Assembly: GCA_021203115.1 (NCBI GenBank)
Contig: JAJQBV010000057.1
Coordinates: forward strand, 1 to 17,193
DNA length: 17,193 nucleotides
Direction: 5' to 3'
From: Clostridiales bacterium
Lineage (GTDB): Bacteria > Bacillota > Clostridia > Lachnospirales > Lachnospiraceae
In this document: piece after piece, positions 1 to 6,739 of the stretch
Position numbering within the stretch: position 1 is the first letter of the stretch
Layout of the letters: every line of letters begins with the position of its first letter
Notes under the pieces: model-generated
Seen by the model: only the letters and a program-made list of their open reading frames with translations
Database searches by the model: none
What the model was told of the DNA's origin: nothing
Program-made: the position numbers and the translations under genes

Positions 1-476
1 CATCCTATCTCTGTGTGGATGCCACCCGGAAGCTCTGGTACTGCACCCGGAACCGGAAGGATAAAAATCCGCCGCTTCTGAGTTATGAGGAGGTGGTGAG
101 TGCAGTCTGTCTGGAGGATGGCGAGCCTGTGGCGGAGGAGGAGAAAAAGGATGCTTTCGGCCGGCTGTTCGGTGAAAAGGCAGAGCCGAAGACCCTCCAC
201 AGCATGAAGATTCACATCGAGGTGGACAACCCCTACACGAAGTTTATCGATGTGGAGGCGATCCCGGTGAATGAGGAGGTGCGGACGGGCACCATGTCCT
301 ACAAGTCCCACCGGCGCGCGTTAAACCGCGTGATGGAGATGCTGCAGACCATGATGAGCGGGAGCGGGACGCTGCCGGAGGAGGCGGCTGATATTCCGCC
401 GGAGGTCACGGCGGAGGAGACTTTCCCGACTGACACGATGGAGGAGCTCGTGACGGGGGAGATTCCGGAGGAATAA
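1..476 (+). CDS. Conserved hypothetical protein, 5'-truncated by the window edge
   Basis: The frame is already open at base 3, so this is the C-terminal part (about 157 residues) of a longer protein whose start lies outside the window. The first in-window start, a GTG at 15, has no ribosome binding site and is unlikely to be real. The visible part has a beta-rich segment with a YEEVVSA motif, then a linker, then LHSMKIHIEVDNPY, which is followed by an alpha-helical stretch. This pattern (a short 'switch' strand followed by a strand ending in NPY and a final helix) resembles the C-terminal domain of Lachnospiraceae DUF4428/DUF4429-type proteins of unknown function; that link is from memory and tentative. 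The last 40 residues are Glu/Pro/Thr-rich and probably disordered. A clear terminator follows, so this ends a transcription unit. No function can be assigned. Confidence 0.6.
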   Translation, partial: SYLCVDATRKLWYCTRNRKDKNPPLLSYEEVVSAVCLEDGEPVAEEEKKDAFGRLFGEKAEPKTLHSMKIHIEVDNPYTKFIDVEAIPVNEEVRTGTMSYKSHRRALNRVMEMLQTMMSGSGTLPEEAADIPPEVTAEETFPTDTMEELVTGEIPEE

Positions 477-494
477 TTACCGTAATGGATACGA

Positions 495-530
495 AAGAGC
501 GCGGGGAAATGCAAATTTCTCCGCGTTTTT
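495..530 (+). terminator. Rho-independent terminator after the first gene
   Basis: An 11-bp stem (500-510 with 515-525, one G-U pair) closes a GCAA tetraloop and is followed by five T residues at 526-530. The A-rich bases before the stem can extend the pairing into the T run. Confidence 0.85.
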
Positions 531-568
531 GCATATGCTAAGGGGAAAACTTCTTTTTGGAGACGATG

Positions 569-982
569 ATGGATTTCGGACAGGAATATTATGAGATGTT
601 TGGCGGGAAGGCCGGTGAGAAGATGCCGTTTTACATGGCGTATCCGATGCGGAATTCTTTTCAGGATGAAGAGGAGTATGAGAGGGACTGCCGCCGTCTG
701 CAGGCGATGTACCCGCGCGATGCCAGAAAAATTCAGTCTGCGGTGGAGCGTGCGTGTGATAAGATGGAATACGAGGGCAGCATGATGTTTGACGAGTACC
801 CGGACCGGCTGCTGTTTGCCCTGCTTTGCCGGAATATTTATCGGGAGCTCACGGGGGACGACGGGACGCCGGCGGTGTCTCCGGATCGTGACGATCCGTT
901 TCTGCAGCTGGTCGAAGTGATGCTGTCGCAGGAGATGTACCGCCGCCGCTGTCGGCGCTATCGCTGCCGCAGGTGGTATTGA
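569..982 (+). CDS. Small hypothetical protein with Arg/Cys-rich C-terminal tail
   Basis: Encodes 137 residues from ATG 569. I chose this start because GGAG at 559-562 sits six bases upstream; ATG 566 and TTG 557 are also in frame but too close to that site. The protein is acidic and helical, with a core that includes MYPRDARKIQ, then CDKMEYEGSMMFDEYPDR, and a segment FLQLVEVMLSQEMYRRR near the end. The last dozen residues alternate Arg, Cys and Tyr. There is no signal peptide or membrane segment. I recognise this as a family recurring in Lachnospiraceae genomes with no known function. The strongly basic, Cys-containing tail on an otherwise acidic protein suggests binding to a nucleic acid, a membrane or a metal, but nothing in the sequence decides between these. 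It lies between a terminator and the promoter of the next gene, so it is probably transcribed alone. Confidence 0.8.
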   Translation: MDFGQEYYEMFGGKAGEKMPFYMAYPMRNSFQDEEEYERDCRRLQAMYPRDARKIQSAVERACDKMEYEGSMMFDEYPDRLLFALLCRNIYRELTGDDGTPAVSPDRDDPFLQLVEVMLSQEMYRRRCRRYRCRRWY

Positions 983-1004
983 GGGGAAAGTTTCGGATTA
1001 CGGC

Positions 1005-1033
1005 TTGTGGTTTTGCGAAAAAGGCTTTACAAT
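1005..1033 (+). promoter_or_regulatory. Putative sigma-A promoter for the large extracytoplasmic protein
   Basis: TTGTGG at 1005-1010, a 17-bp spacer, and TACAAT at 1028-1033. The -10 box is good and the -35 box is mediocre. It lies upstream of ATG 1085 and downstream of the GTG at 1007, which argues against that GTG as a start. Confidence 0.5.
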
Positions 1034-1084
1034 GGGATTCAAACTGATGCGTACAAAAGCGGTTGTTTTGAAAGGATGAGCGGA

Positions 1085-3580
1085 ATGATAAAACCCTGGA
1101 AACAGGCGATTATTTTAATAGCAGTGTTTTTTGCCGGGATTTTTGTGTTTGAACGGCTGACCTATCATGAGGCGCAGGATATGACTGCGGATATGCCGGA
1201 GGCGACGCTGCCGGTGCTGTACCTGATGGAGGGGGAGGAGCGGGTGAATGAGCTCCACGCCTATACGGTGGAGATGGACGCTACCTCTGTCCGGGACACC
1301 ATCACGCCGGTAGAGTCCGGCGGTTCCATGACAGTCAGTGTGGATTCCTACGGCAGCCGGGTTACGTCTGTCCGCTATGAGGTGAGGAGCCTGGATACCA
1401 CCCGCCTCGTGCAGGAGTCGGAGGCGGAGAATCTCTCCGCGACGGATGATCTTGCCACGGCGGAGCTGCCGATCCAGAACCTGCTGACGGAGGGCGAGGA
1501 GTATCTGCTGATCATCGAGGTGACTACCGACGGCGATCCCTGCTGGTTTTACACCCGGATTATTCAGGAGGACAACAGCTATATCACGGAGTGCATTGCG
1601 TTTGTCCGGGAATTCCACGAGATCACCATGGATAAAGACCGGCAGGCGGAGCTGGCTGACTATATGGAGCCGGACGCCTCTGCGGACAACACGACGCTTC
1701 AGACGGTGACCATTAATAACAGTCTTTCCCAGGCCTGCTGGGGTGAGATGGAGGGGACAGAGGTCACGGAGCCGACGGTTTCCGTAAAGGAGCTGAATGA
1801 CACCTATAATGTGATCCTTCTGACCTATATTTTCTCCTCCGAAAACGATGCGGGCGATACGGAATACTACAACGTGGAAGAGTATTACCGTGTGCGGTAT
1901 GGTACGGAAAAAATGTATCTCCTGAGCTTTGAGCGGACCGTGGAGGAGATTTTTCAGGGGGAGAGCAGCGAGATCGACGGGGATTCACTCATTCTCGGTA
2001 TCCACTCATCGGATGTGGATTTTATCGCAAATGAGACGGGAACCGTGGTTTGTTTTGTCCAGCAGGGAGAGCTCTGGAGCTACAATACGGATAGCAACAG
2101 TCTGACGCAGGTGTTCAGTTTCCGGACATTGGGTGAGACGAATGTCCGGGAAAACTATGACGAGCATGACATCCGCATCATCCGTGCCAGCGAGAGCGGG
2201 AACGTGGATTTCATCGTCTACGGATATATGAACCGCGGGGAGCATGAGGGCGAGGTCGGAATCAGCGTCTGCTATTATGACAATTCCACCAATACGGTGG
2301 AGGAAAAGCTGTTTATCCCGTCCGCCGATTCGTATCAGATCATGAAGGAAGAGATCGGTCAGACCATGTATATCTCGGATTCCGATCAGTTTTACCTGAC
2401 GATAAGCGGTCAGGTGCACTGTATTGATCTGGGAACGCTGGAGGACTCAGTTTTTATCTTCAGTCTCACGGATGATAACTATGTCACAACCGACGACGAC
2501 AGATATCTTGCATGGACGGAGGGGGACGCCTCGGGGGCGACGGTGCTGTATCTGACTGATCTGGAAACCGGTACGACGGTTGAGATTGAGGCGGAAGCCG
2601 GTTATGTGATTCGCCCGCTGGGATTTATGGATACGGACTGTGTTTACGGGCTGGCTCCGGCGGAAAATCTCTCTGAGGAATCGTCGGTGTTTGCCATGAG
2701 CCGGCTGGTGATCGTGGATGCGGCGGATTCCGGTGCGGAGGTTTTGAAGACCTATGATGCCGACGGGGCGTATGTGACGGCCGTGACGATTGAGGACGGC
2801 AATATTTATCTGGAGAGGATGATTTACAGCGACGGGGCATGGGTGGAGACCACGGCGGATACGATTTATAACCGCGATATGCAGGAGGAGGAGACCGTGT
2901 ATGTCGCGGAGGTTACATCCGGGGATCGGCAGACGGTTGTGACGATACAACTGGCGCAGCAGGTATCCGGGACGGTAAGCCTGCGGACGCCGAAGCTGAT
3001 TATTCCGGAGGAGTCTGTCACGCTGGAGATGGCGGATTCCGGTGAGGGCAGCGCGTATTATGTCTATGCGAAGGGGAGAGTGATGCTCGGGACGGACAGC
3101 ATCGCAGAGGCAGTCATCAGTGCAGATGAGAACCGCGGCGTGGTGATTGCCGGAGACCAGACCTATCTGTGGAAGCGCGCAAAGGCCACATCCCGGTCGC
3201 TTACCGTGACGGCAGGGGAGGGAAGCTCCTCCCAGGCGATGGCCTTGTCGATCCTTCTGCGCAGGGTAAATGCCTCGGTTGATGCGGATGCTCTGCTGGC
3301 AGCAGGGGAATCGGTCTACGAGATTCTGAGTGAAAATGTTTCCGGAGGAGCGGCCTATAATCTCACCGGCTGTAGTCTGGAACAGACGCTGTATTTTGTG
3401 GGAATCGGGTATCCGGTCTATGCGGTGCAGAACAGGCAGGCGGTTTTGATCACCGGTTACACGGAGAGCACGGTCACGATCTATGACCCGCTGACGGACA
3501 GCAGCGATACCGAGACGATTACGGCGGCGACGGAAGCGTTTTCGGCGGGCGGGAATGTCTTCTATGTGATTACGGAGTGA
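1085..3580 (+). CDS. Large signal-anchored extracytoplasmic protein with degenerate C39-peptidase-like C-terminus
   Basis: Encodes 831 residues from ATG 1085, preceded by AAAGGA eight bases upstream; ATG 1076 is also possible but overlaps that site. Residues about 6-24 form a hydrophobic signal anchor, so most of the protein lies outside the membrane. Residues about 50-170 contain fibronectin-like beta strands (LIIEVTTDGDPCWFYTRI). Residues about 300-640 show repeated four-strand units with aromatic/Asp turns, as in a beta-propeller. The last 130 residues resemble a C39-like papain fold: a helix SSSQAMALSILLRR where the catalytic Cys helix would be, LTGCSLEQTLYFV, then AVLITGY and IYDPLTD near the end. 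The usual catalytic Cys and His are not visible at those places, so the domain is probably inactive. I know related proteins from Lachnospiraceae but no function. A role in sensing or binding at the cell surface is inference. Confidence 0.75.
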   Translation: MIKPWKQAIILIAVFFAGIFVFERLTYHEAQDMTADMPEATLPVLYLMEGEERVNELHAYTVEMDATSVRDTITPVESGGSMTVSVDSYGSRVTSVRYEVRSLDTTRLVQESEAENLSATDDLATAELPIQNLLTEGEEYLLIIEVTTDGDPCWFYTRIIQEDNSYITECIAFVREFHEITMDKDRQAELADYMEPDASADNTTLQTVTINNSLSQACWGEMEGTEVTEPTVSVKELNDTYNVILLTYIFSSENDAGDTEYYNVEEYYRVRYGTEKMYLLSFERTVEEIFQGESSEIDGDSLILGIHSSDVDFIANETGTVVCFVQQGELWSYNTDSNSLTQVFSFRTLGETNVRENYDEHDIRIIRASESGNVDFIVYGYMNRGEHEGEVGISVCYYDNSTNTVEEKLFIPSADSYQIMKEEIGQTMYISDSDQFYLTISGQVHCIDLGTLEDSVFIFSLTDDNYVTTDDDRYLAWTEGDASGATVLYLTDLETGTTVEIEAEAGYVIRPLGFMDTDCVYGLAPAENLSEESSVFAMSRLVIVDAADSGAEVLKTYDADGAYVTAVTIEDGNIYLERMIYSDGAWVETTADTIYNRDMQEEETVYVAEVTSGDRQTVVTIQLAQQVSGTVSLRTPKLIIPEESVTLEMADSGEGSAYYVYAKGRVMLGTDSIAEAVISADENRGVVIAGDQTYLWKRAKATSRSLTVTAGEGSSSQAMALSILLRRVNASVDADALLAAGESVYEILSENVSGGAAYNLTGCSLEQTLYFVGIGYPVYAVQNRQAVLITGYTESTVTIYDPLTDSSDTETITAATEAFSAGGNVFYVITE

Positions 3581-3595
3581 TTTCCTCAGGTGTTT

Positions 3596-3814
3596 TTACA
3601 GGCGGGAAGGAGACTCCGCCTTGGCGCATTGCAGGAGAAAATGGTAGCGCATCTGTGCGGATTTTAGCTGATAGATATAGCAGTCGATCAGATCCGGGTC
3701 GAGTGCGTGGTCGAGATTTTTGTATGCGCTGTCCAGCTCGATCTGTGTCTGGCGGATTGCCTCTGCGATGGATGGGGATTCCGGCACACGGCCGGTTCGG
3801 ATAAAGTGTTTCAT
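3596..3814 (-). CDS. DUF2508 (YaaL-like) family protein
   Basis: Encodes 72 residues read leftward from ATG at 3814, with GGAGG nine bases upstream on the minus strand. The segment from about residue 27 (ELDSAYKNLDHALDPDLIDC) followed by YIYQLKSAQMRYHFLL matches the DUF2508/YaaL family, whose members are short, helical, cytoplasmic and end in a conserved AQxRYxxLL helix. In Bacillus subtilis yaaL lies between recR and bofA, all in one direction. Here the same pair is adjacent but divergent. The stop codon is only 15 bp from the stop of the convergent large gene, with no terminator between them; a GGCGG/CCGCC inverted repeat lies inside the 3' end of this gene. The biochemical function of the family is unknown. 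Confidence 0.8.
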   Translation of the reverse strand: MKHFIRTGRVPESPSIAEAIRQTQIELDSAYKNLDHALDPDLIDCYIYQLKSAQMRYHFLLQCAKAESPSRL

Positions 3815-3846
3815 TCTGGTCTGCCTCCGGATTTTGGGGTGGAAAA

Positions 3847-3866
3847 ATTATACTGCTATAAGTATA
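3847..3866. promoter_or_regulatory. Divergent promoter region with TATACT dyad between DUF2508 and bofA
   Basis: TATACT at 3849-3854 and AGTATA at 3861-3866 form a perfect 6-bp inverted repeat with a 6-base spacer. On the minus strand 3847-3852 reads TATAAT, a consensus -10 box, but no good -35 box is seen at the right distance. The dyad could be an operator or simply overlapping -10 elements. Confidence 0.35.
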
Positions 3867-3904
3867 GGCTCTGCTGCGAAAATTATTCATGTCTGTGTGT
3901 TCTT

Positions 3905-3924
3905 TGCCCCGGGAAACCGGGGCA
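3905..3924 (+). other. Stable GAAA-tetraloop hairpin in the bofA 5' leader
   Basis: An 8-bp GC-rich perfect stem (3905-3912 with 3917-3924) closes a GAAA (GNRA) loop. No T run follows on either strand, so it is not a standard terminator. It lies 54 bp before the bofA start codon. Confidence 0.55.
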
Positions 3925-3977
3925 TAAAAATTGCACAAAAATCATATATTTCACCAAAGAAAAAACAGGATAAGCGT

Positions 3978-4250
3978 ATGGACACAAAGCTGGGAATCGC
4001 CGTGATCGCCGGGGTCTGCATTTTCATTCTCCTGATCGGTATTTTGAAGAAAAAAGGGGAGATTTTGCTGAATTTTGCAACGCGCGCGGGCGTCTGCTTC
4101 ATCGCGGTTTACTTCATCAATTCCTTTCTGGCGTCGCGGGGCGTGGAGGTCGCTGTCGGCTTTAATCTGATCAGTCTTTTGACACTCGGAAGCCTTGGTT
4201 TCAGCGGGATGGCGGCGCTGTACGGGATTTTATTGCTTCAATTGTTGTGA
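3978..4250 (+). CDS. bofA: BofA-family pro-sigma-K processing inhibitor-like membrane protein
   Basis: Encodes 90 residues from ATG 3978, with AGGA at 3967-3970 seven bases upstream. It is almost entirely hydrophobic. Residues about 6-22 form one membrane helix ending in LKKKGE, residues about 30-48 (RAGVCFIAVYFINSFLAS) form a second, and the rest (VGFNLISLLTLGSLGFSG then AALYGILLL) matches the BofA C-terminal signature. In Bacillus, BofA holds the SpoIVFB protease inactive in the mother-cell membrane, so pro-sigma-K is not cut too early. Many Clostridia keep bofA even where that checkpoint differs, so the exact role here is inferred. No terminator separates it from the Tad promoter downstream. 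Adjacency to a DUF2508 gene supports the assignment. The reading frame is open upstream of ATG 3978, but nothing upstream has a ribosome binding site. Confidence 0.82.
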   Translation: MDTKLGIAVIAGVCIFILLIGILKKKGEILLNFATRAGVCFIAVYFINSFLASRGVEVAVGFNLISLLTLGSLGFSGMAALYGILLLQLL

Positions 4251-4287
4251 AATTGCACAAGGCAAAAATCCGGGCAAAAAATGGGTA

Positions 4288-4316
4288 TGGACAGGAGAAA
4301 ATGCCTGCGGTATAAT
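4288..4316 (+). promoter_or_regulatory. Strong sigma-A-type promoter of the Tad operon
   Basis: TGGACA at 4288-4293, a 17-bp spacer, and a perfect TATAAT at 4311-4316. Transcription would start near 4323 and give a leader of about 190 bases before the first Tad start codon. Confidence 0.75.
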
Positions 4317-4512
4317 CCAAATCACCAAAAACAGACAAGCATTCTCTCGGCAATGGCCGGGTCTCAGACAACTCCGGAATCGTCTGATGTCGTGTTTTCG
4401 TATTTTTCAAAGTTTTTCAGAAATGATCGGGCTTTACCCCGAAAACAGAAACAAAATATCGTTACTTATTTTAGATAGCATGATCCGTAAAAAGAGATGT
4501 GGGGGTGGATGT
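4317..4512 (+). promoter_or_regulatory. Structured 5' leader of the Tad operon (no gene)
   Basis: The 196 bases before the first Tad gene have no plausible start codon with a ribosome binding site. They contain a perfect TCAGAC/GTCTGA stem (4364-4369 with 4382-4387) enclosing a TCCGGA palindrome, and a TCGGG/CCCGA stem (4427-4431 with 4438-4442). Neither is followed by a T run. I could not match it to a known riboswitch. Confidence 0.4.
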
Positions 4513-5475
4513 ATGCGTGAAAATGCTATTGTCATCGGCGGATTTGAACCGTCTTATATGAGGAAGCTGGCGTTGTATCTGACATCGCGTCTGGGCGCGC
4601 AGATTCAGGTGGGGCTGGCGGACGATCCGCAGGCTGTCCGGTCGGAGGAGGACCATGTTGTGTGGGTCGGGTCGGAAGCGTTTCTCGCGCAGCTTCGGGA
4701 GCGGGAGGAGGCACCGCAGTGCATTCTTCTGTCGGAGAACCGGGAGGAGGAAGACGCCGTCTGGCGTTACCAATCCTGTGAAAAGCTGTATCAGGGAATC
4801 ATGACGCGGTATCGGCAGATGAACCGTGTTATGCCGGTCGCGGCAGCCCGGACGAAACAGAAATGGATCACGGTCACAAGTGATCAGGGGATGTCCGCAC
4901 TCCTTGTCTTTTCTCTGGTCTGTGCTCAGATCCTCGGTGAGAAGGAGGGGGTTTTGTACCTGAATTTCTCAGAGTGCTGCGGGATGGAGCGGCTGTTTCT
5001 TCTGGAACCCGGGGCAGATCTGACCGATCTCTTCGCGGAGGCTGCGGCTGATCGGCCCCTATGTCTGGATGTCTGCGTGAGGAAGCTGGAGCAGACGGAT
5101 TACATTCTGCCGCCCGCCAATCCGATGGTTCTGCATGAGCTTCGTGAGACGGATATCGGCCGGCTGATTCAGGCGGTGGAACGTCGGAGCGAATATGAGT
5201 ATGTGGTTGTTGCGGTCGGGACAAGCTGCTGCGGGTGTGAGGCGTTTTTCCGCAGGGCATCACGCATCTTTCATCTGACCGGGGAGGATCTGCTCTCCGG
5301 CTGCTGCAGGGAGGATTGGACGGAGCTGACCCGTCTCTGCGTCGGAGATGACGGGAGGACGGCCGAGCCGGTATATCTGAGGGAGGTTCGGGCGGATCTC
5401 CCGGGGCTTCACCTGATCCATGAGTGGATCGGAGGAGAGGTGGGGCAGCAGGTTCGGCGGTATCTGGATATGTGA
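4513..5475 (+). CDS. TadZ/CpaE-like Tad pilus protein lacking a P-loop
   Basis: Encodes 320 residues from ATG 4513, downstream of the operon promoter and a G-rich site; the frame stays open further upstream, but only through the leader. It is first in the operon, directly before cpaF, the usual place of TadZ/CpaE, the MinD-like protein that positions the Tad machine. Residues 1-110 resemble a receiver-like atypical domain. Residues from 117 on follow the MinD-like fold: strand WITVTS, helix, strand GVLYLNFSE, later LPPANPMVLHEL and strand YVVVAVG. The expected Walker A motif (GGVGKT type) is replaced by SDQGMSALL at about 123-131, and the Asp usually found in the later hydrophobic strand is Ala. 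ATP binding is therefore unlikely. The C-terminus (LIHEWIGGEVGQQVRRYL) matches family members I recall. It ends 12 bases before cpaF. Confidence 0.72.
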   Translation: MRENAIVIGGFEPSYMRKLALYLTSRLGAQIQVGLADDPQAVRSEEDHVVWVGSEAFLAQLREREEAPQCILLSENREEEDAVWRYQSCEKLYQGIMTRYRQMNRVMPVAAARTKQKWITVTSDQGMSALLVFSLVCAQILGEKEGVLYLNFSECCGMERLFLLEPGADLTDLFAEAAADRPLCLDVCVRKLEQTDYILPPANPMVLHELRETDIGRLIQAVERRSEYEYVVVAVGTSCCGCEAFFRRASRIFHLTGEDLLSGCCREDWTELTRLCVGDDGRTAEPVYLREVRADLPGLHLIHEWIGGEVGQQVRRYLDM

Positions 5476-5487
5476 GGAGAGGATTTT

Positions 5488-6739
5488 ATGGCGAGGGAGC
5501 AGTGGCAGGAGATACGGATGCGCCTGTTAGACAGGATGGATCTGTCGCGGGATCTCTCCGATGAGGAGCTGAAACAGTGTATTGCCGGGGAGATCAGCCG
5601 ATACGGACGGGAGCATCTGCTCTCTCTGAGGGAACGGGCGGAGTATCAGCGGCATATTTTCAACTCCTTCCGGAAGCTGGATGTGATTCAGGATCTGTTG
5701 GATGATGATGAAATTACCGAGATTATGATCAACGGGCCGCAGCATATCTTTTATGAGAAAAAAAGGACAGATTTTCCCGTGGGAGGGCGGCAGCCTGACG
5801 GGGGAGAAGCTGGCGGATGTGATCCAGCAGATTGTCGGGAGCGTCAACCGCACGGTAAACGAGGCGCAGCCGATTGTGGATGTGAGGCTGGAGGACGGCT
5901 CCCGCGTGAATGTGGTGCTGTCTCCAATCGCCATTGATGGCTCGGCGATCTCTATCCGGAAGTTTCCGAAGGATCCCATGACCATGGAGCGCCTGGTCGG
6001 TCTGGACTCTCTGTCGGAGGAGGCGGCCGGGTTTCTGATCCTGCTGGTGAGAGCCGGGTATAACATTTTTGTCTCCGGCGGGACAGGGTCGGGAAAGACG
6101 ACATTTCTGAATGCGCTGTCAGAGCATATCCCGCCCTCGCAGAGAGTGGTCACGATCGAGGATTCGGCGGAGCTGCAGATGCGTTCCGTGAAAAATCTCG
6201 TGCGATTGGAGACGAGGCAGAGCAACGGCAGCGGTTCACGGGATATCACCATCCGGGATTTGATCCGGACGGCGTTGCAGATGCGGCCGGACCGCATTAT
6301 TGTCGGGGAGGTGCGCGGTGCGAAGGCACTGGATATGCTGCAGAGCCTGAATACCGGGCATGACGGGTCGTTATCTACGGGACATGCCAACAGCAGTGAG
6401 GATATGCTGTCCCGCCTGGAGACGATGGTTCTCATGGGCATGGATCTTCCCATGGAGGCGATTCGGAGACAGATTGCCTCGGGCATCGACATTCTCGTGC
6501 ATCTCGGACGGCTGCGGGACAGGAGCAGAAAGGTATTGCGGATATCGGAGGTGAACGGGATCCGGAACGGGCGGATTCGTCTGCGCACCCTGTATCAGTT
6601 TGAGGAGAAGGAAGAAAGAGAGGGGAAAATCTATGGCATATGGAAAAAAGAAGAAGATTTACAGTACACCGAAAAGCTTCAGGCTGAAGGATTGGAGGAG
6701 GCGTACCGGGAATTTCTCAGATCAGCATCGAAGGGGTGA
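5488..6739 (+). pseudogene. cpaF: CpaF/TadA-type secretion ATPase, interrupted by a +1 frameshift
   Basis: This is the hexameric ATPase that powers Tad pilus assembly at the inner face of the membrane. Start ATG 5488 follows AGGAGAGGA. Frame 1 runs from 5488 and reads INGPQHIFYEKK, then loses the family sequence at an A7 run (5758-5764) and stops at 5937. The next frame continues GQIFPWEGGSLTGEKLADVI to a stop at 6739. With one A removed the product is 416 residues, normal for the family. It then has Walker A GGTGSGKTT (about 197-205), Walker B region RIIVGEVRG (about 270-278), and the His box HANS (about 299-302). The residue after VRGA is Lys where family members I recall have Glu. As written the gene makes only a 149-residue fragment, unless slippage or an internal start (ATG 5753) rescues the ATPase core. 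Assembly error is a real alternative. Confidence 0.85.

Noticed and set aside
1007..1084. A GTG start giving 26 extra residues on the large surface protein
   Set aside because: It lies within the putative promoter, has no ribosome binding site and would put a polar stretch before the signal anchor.
4195..4512. A 106-residue N-terminal extension of the TadZ-like protein
   Set aside because: The frame is open, but it overlaps the end of bofA, the operon promoter and the structured leader, and the encoded residues do not resemble TadZ.
4317..4512. Cyclic-di-GMP class I riboswitch before the Tad operon
   Set aside because: The conserved GCAC, ACGCAAAGCC and receptor elements of that class are not present.
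5758..5765. Programmed -1 ribosomal frameshift at the A AAA AAG-like site in cpaF
   Set aside because: The downstream family sequence is in the +1 frame relative to the upstream part, not the -1 frame, so the classic heptamer mechanism would not join the two halves.
5527..6588. A 353-residue minus-strand open frame across cpaF
   Set aside because: It is antisense to clear ATPase motifs, has a Ser/Arg-rich random composition and no recognisable domain.
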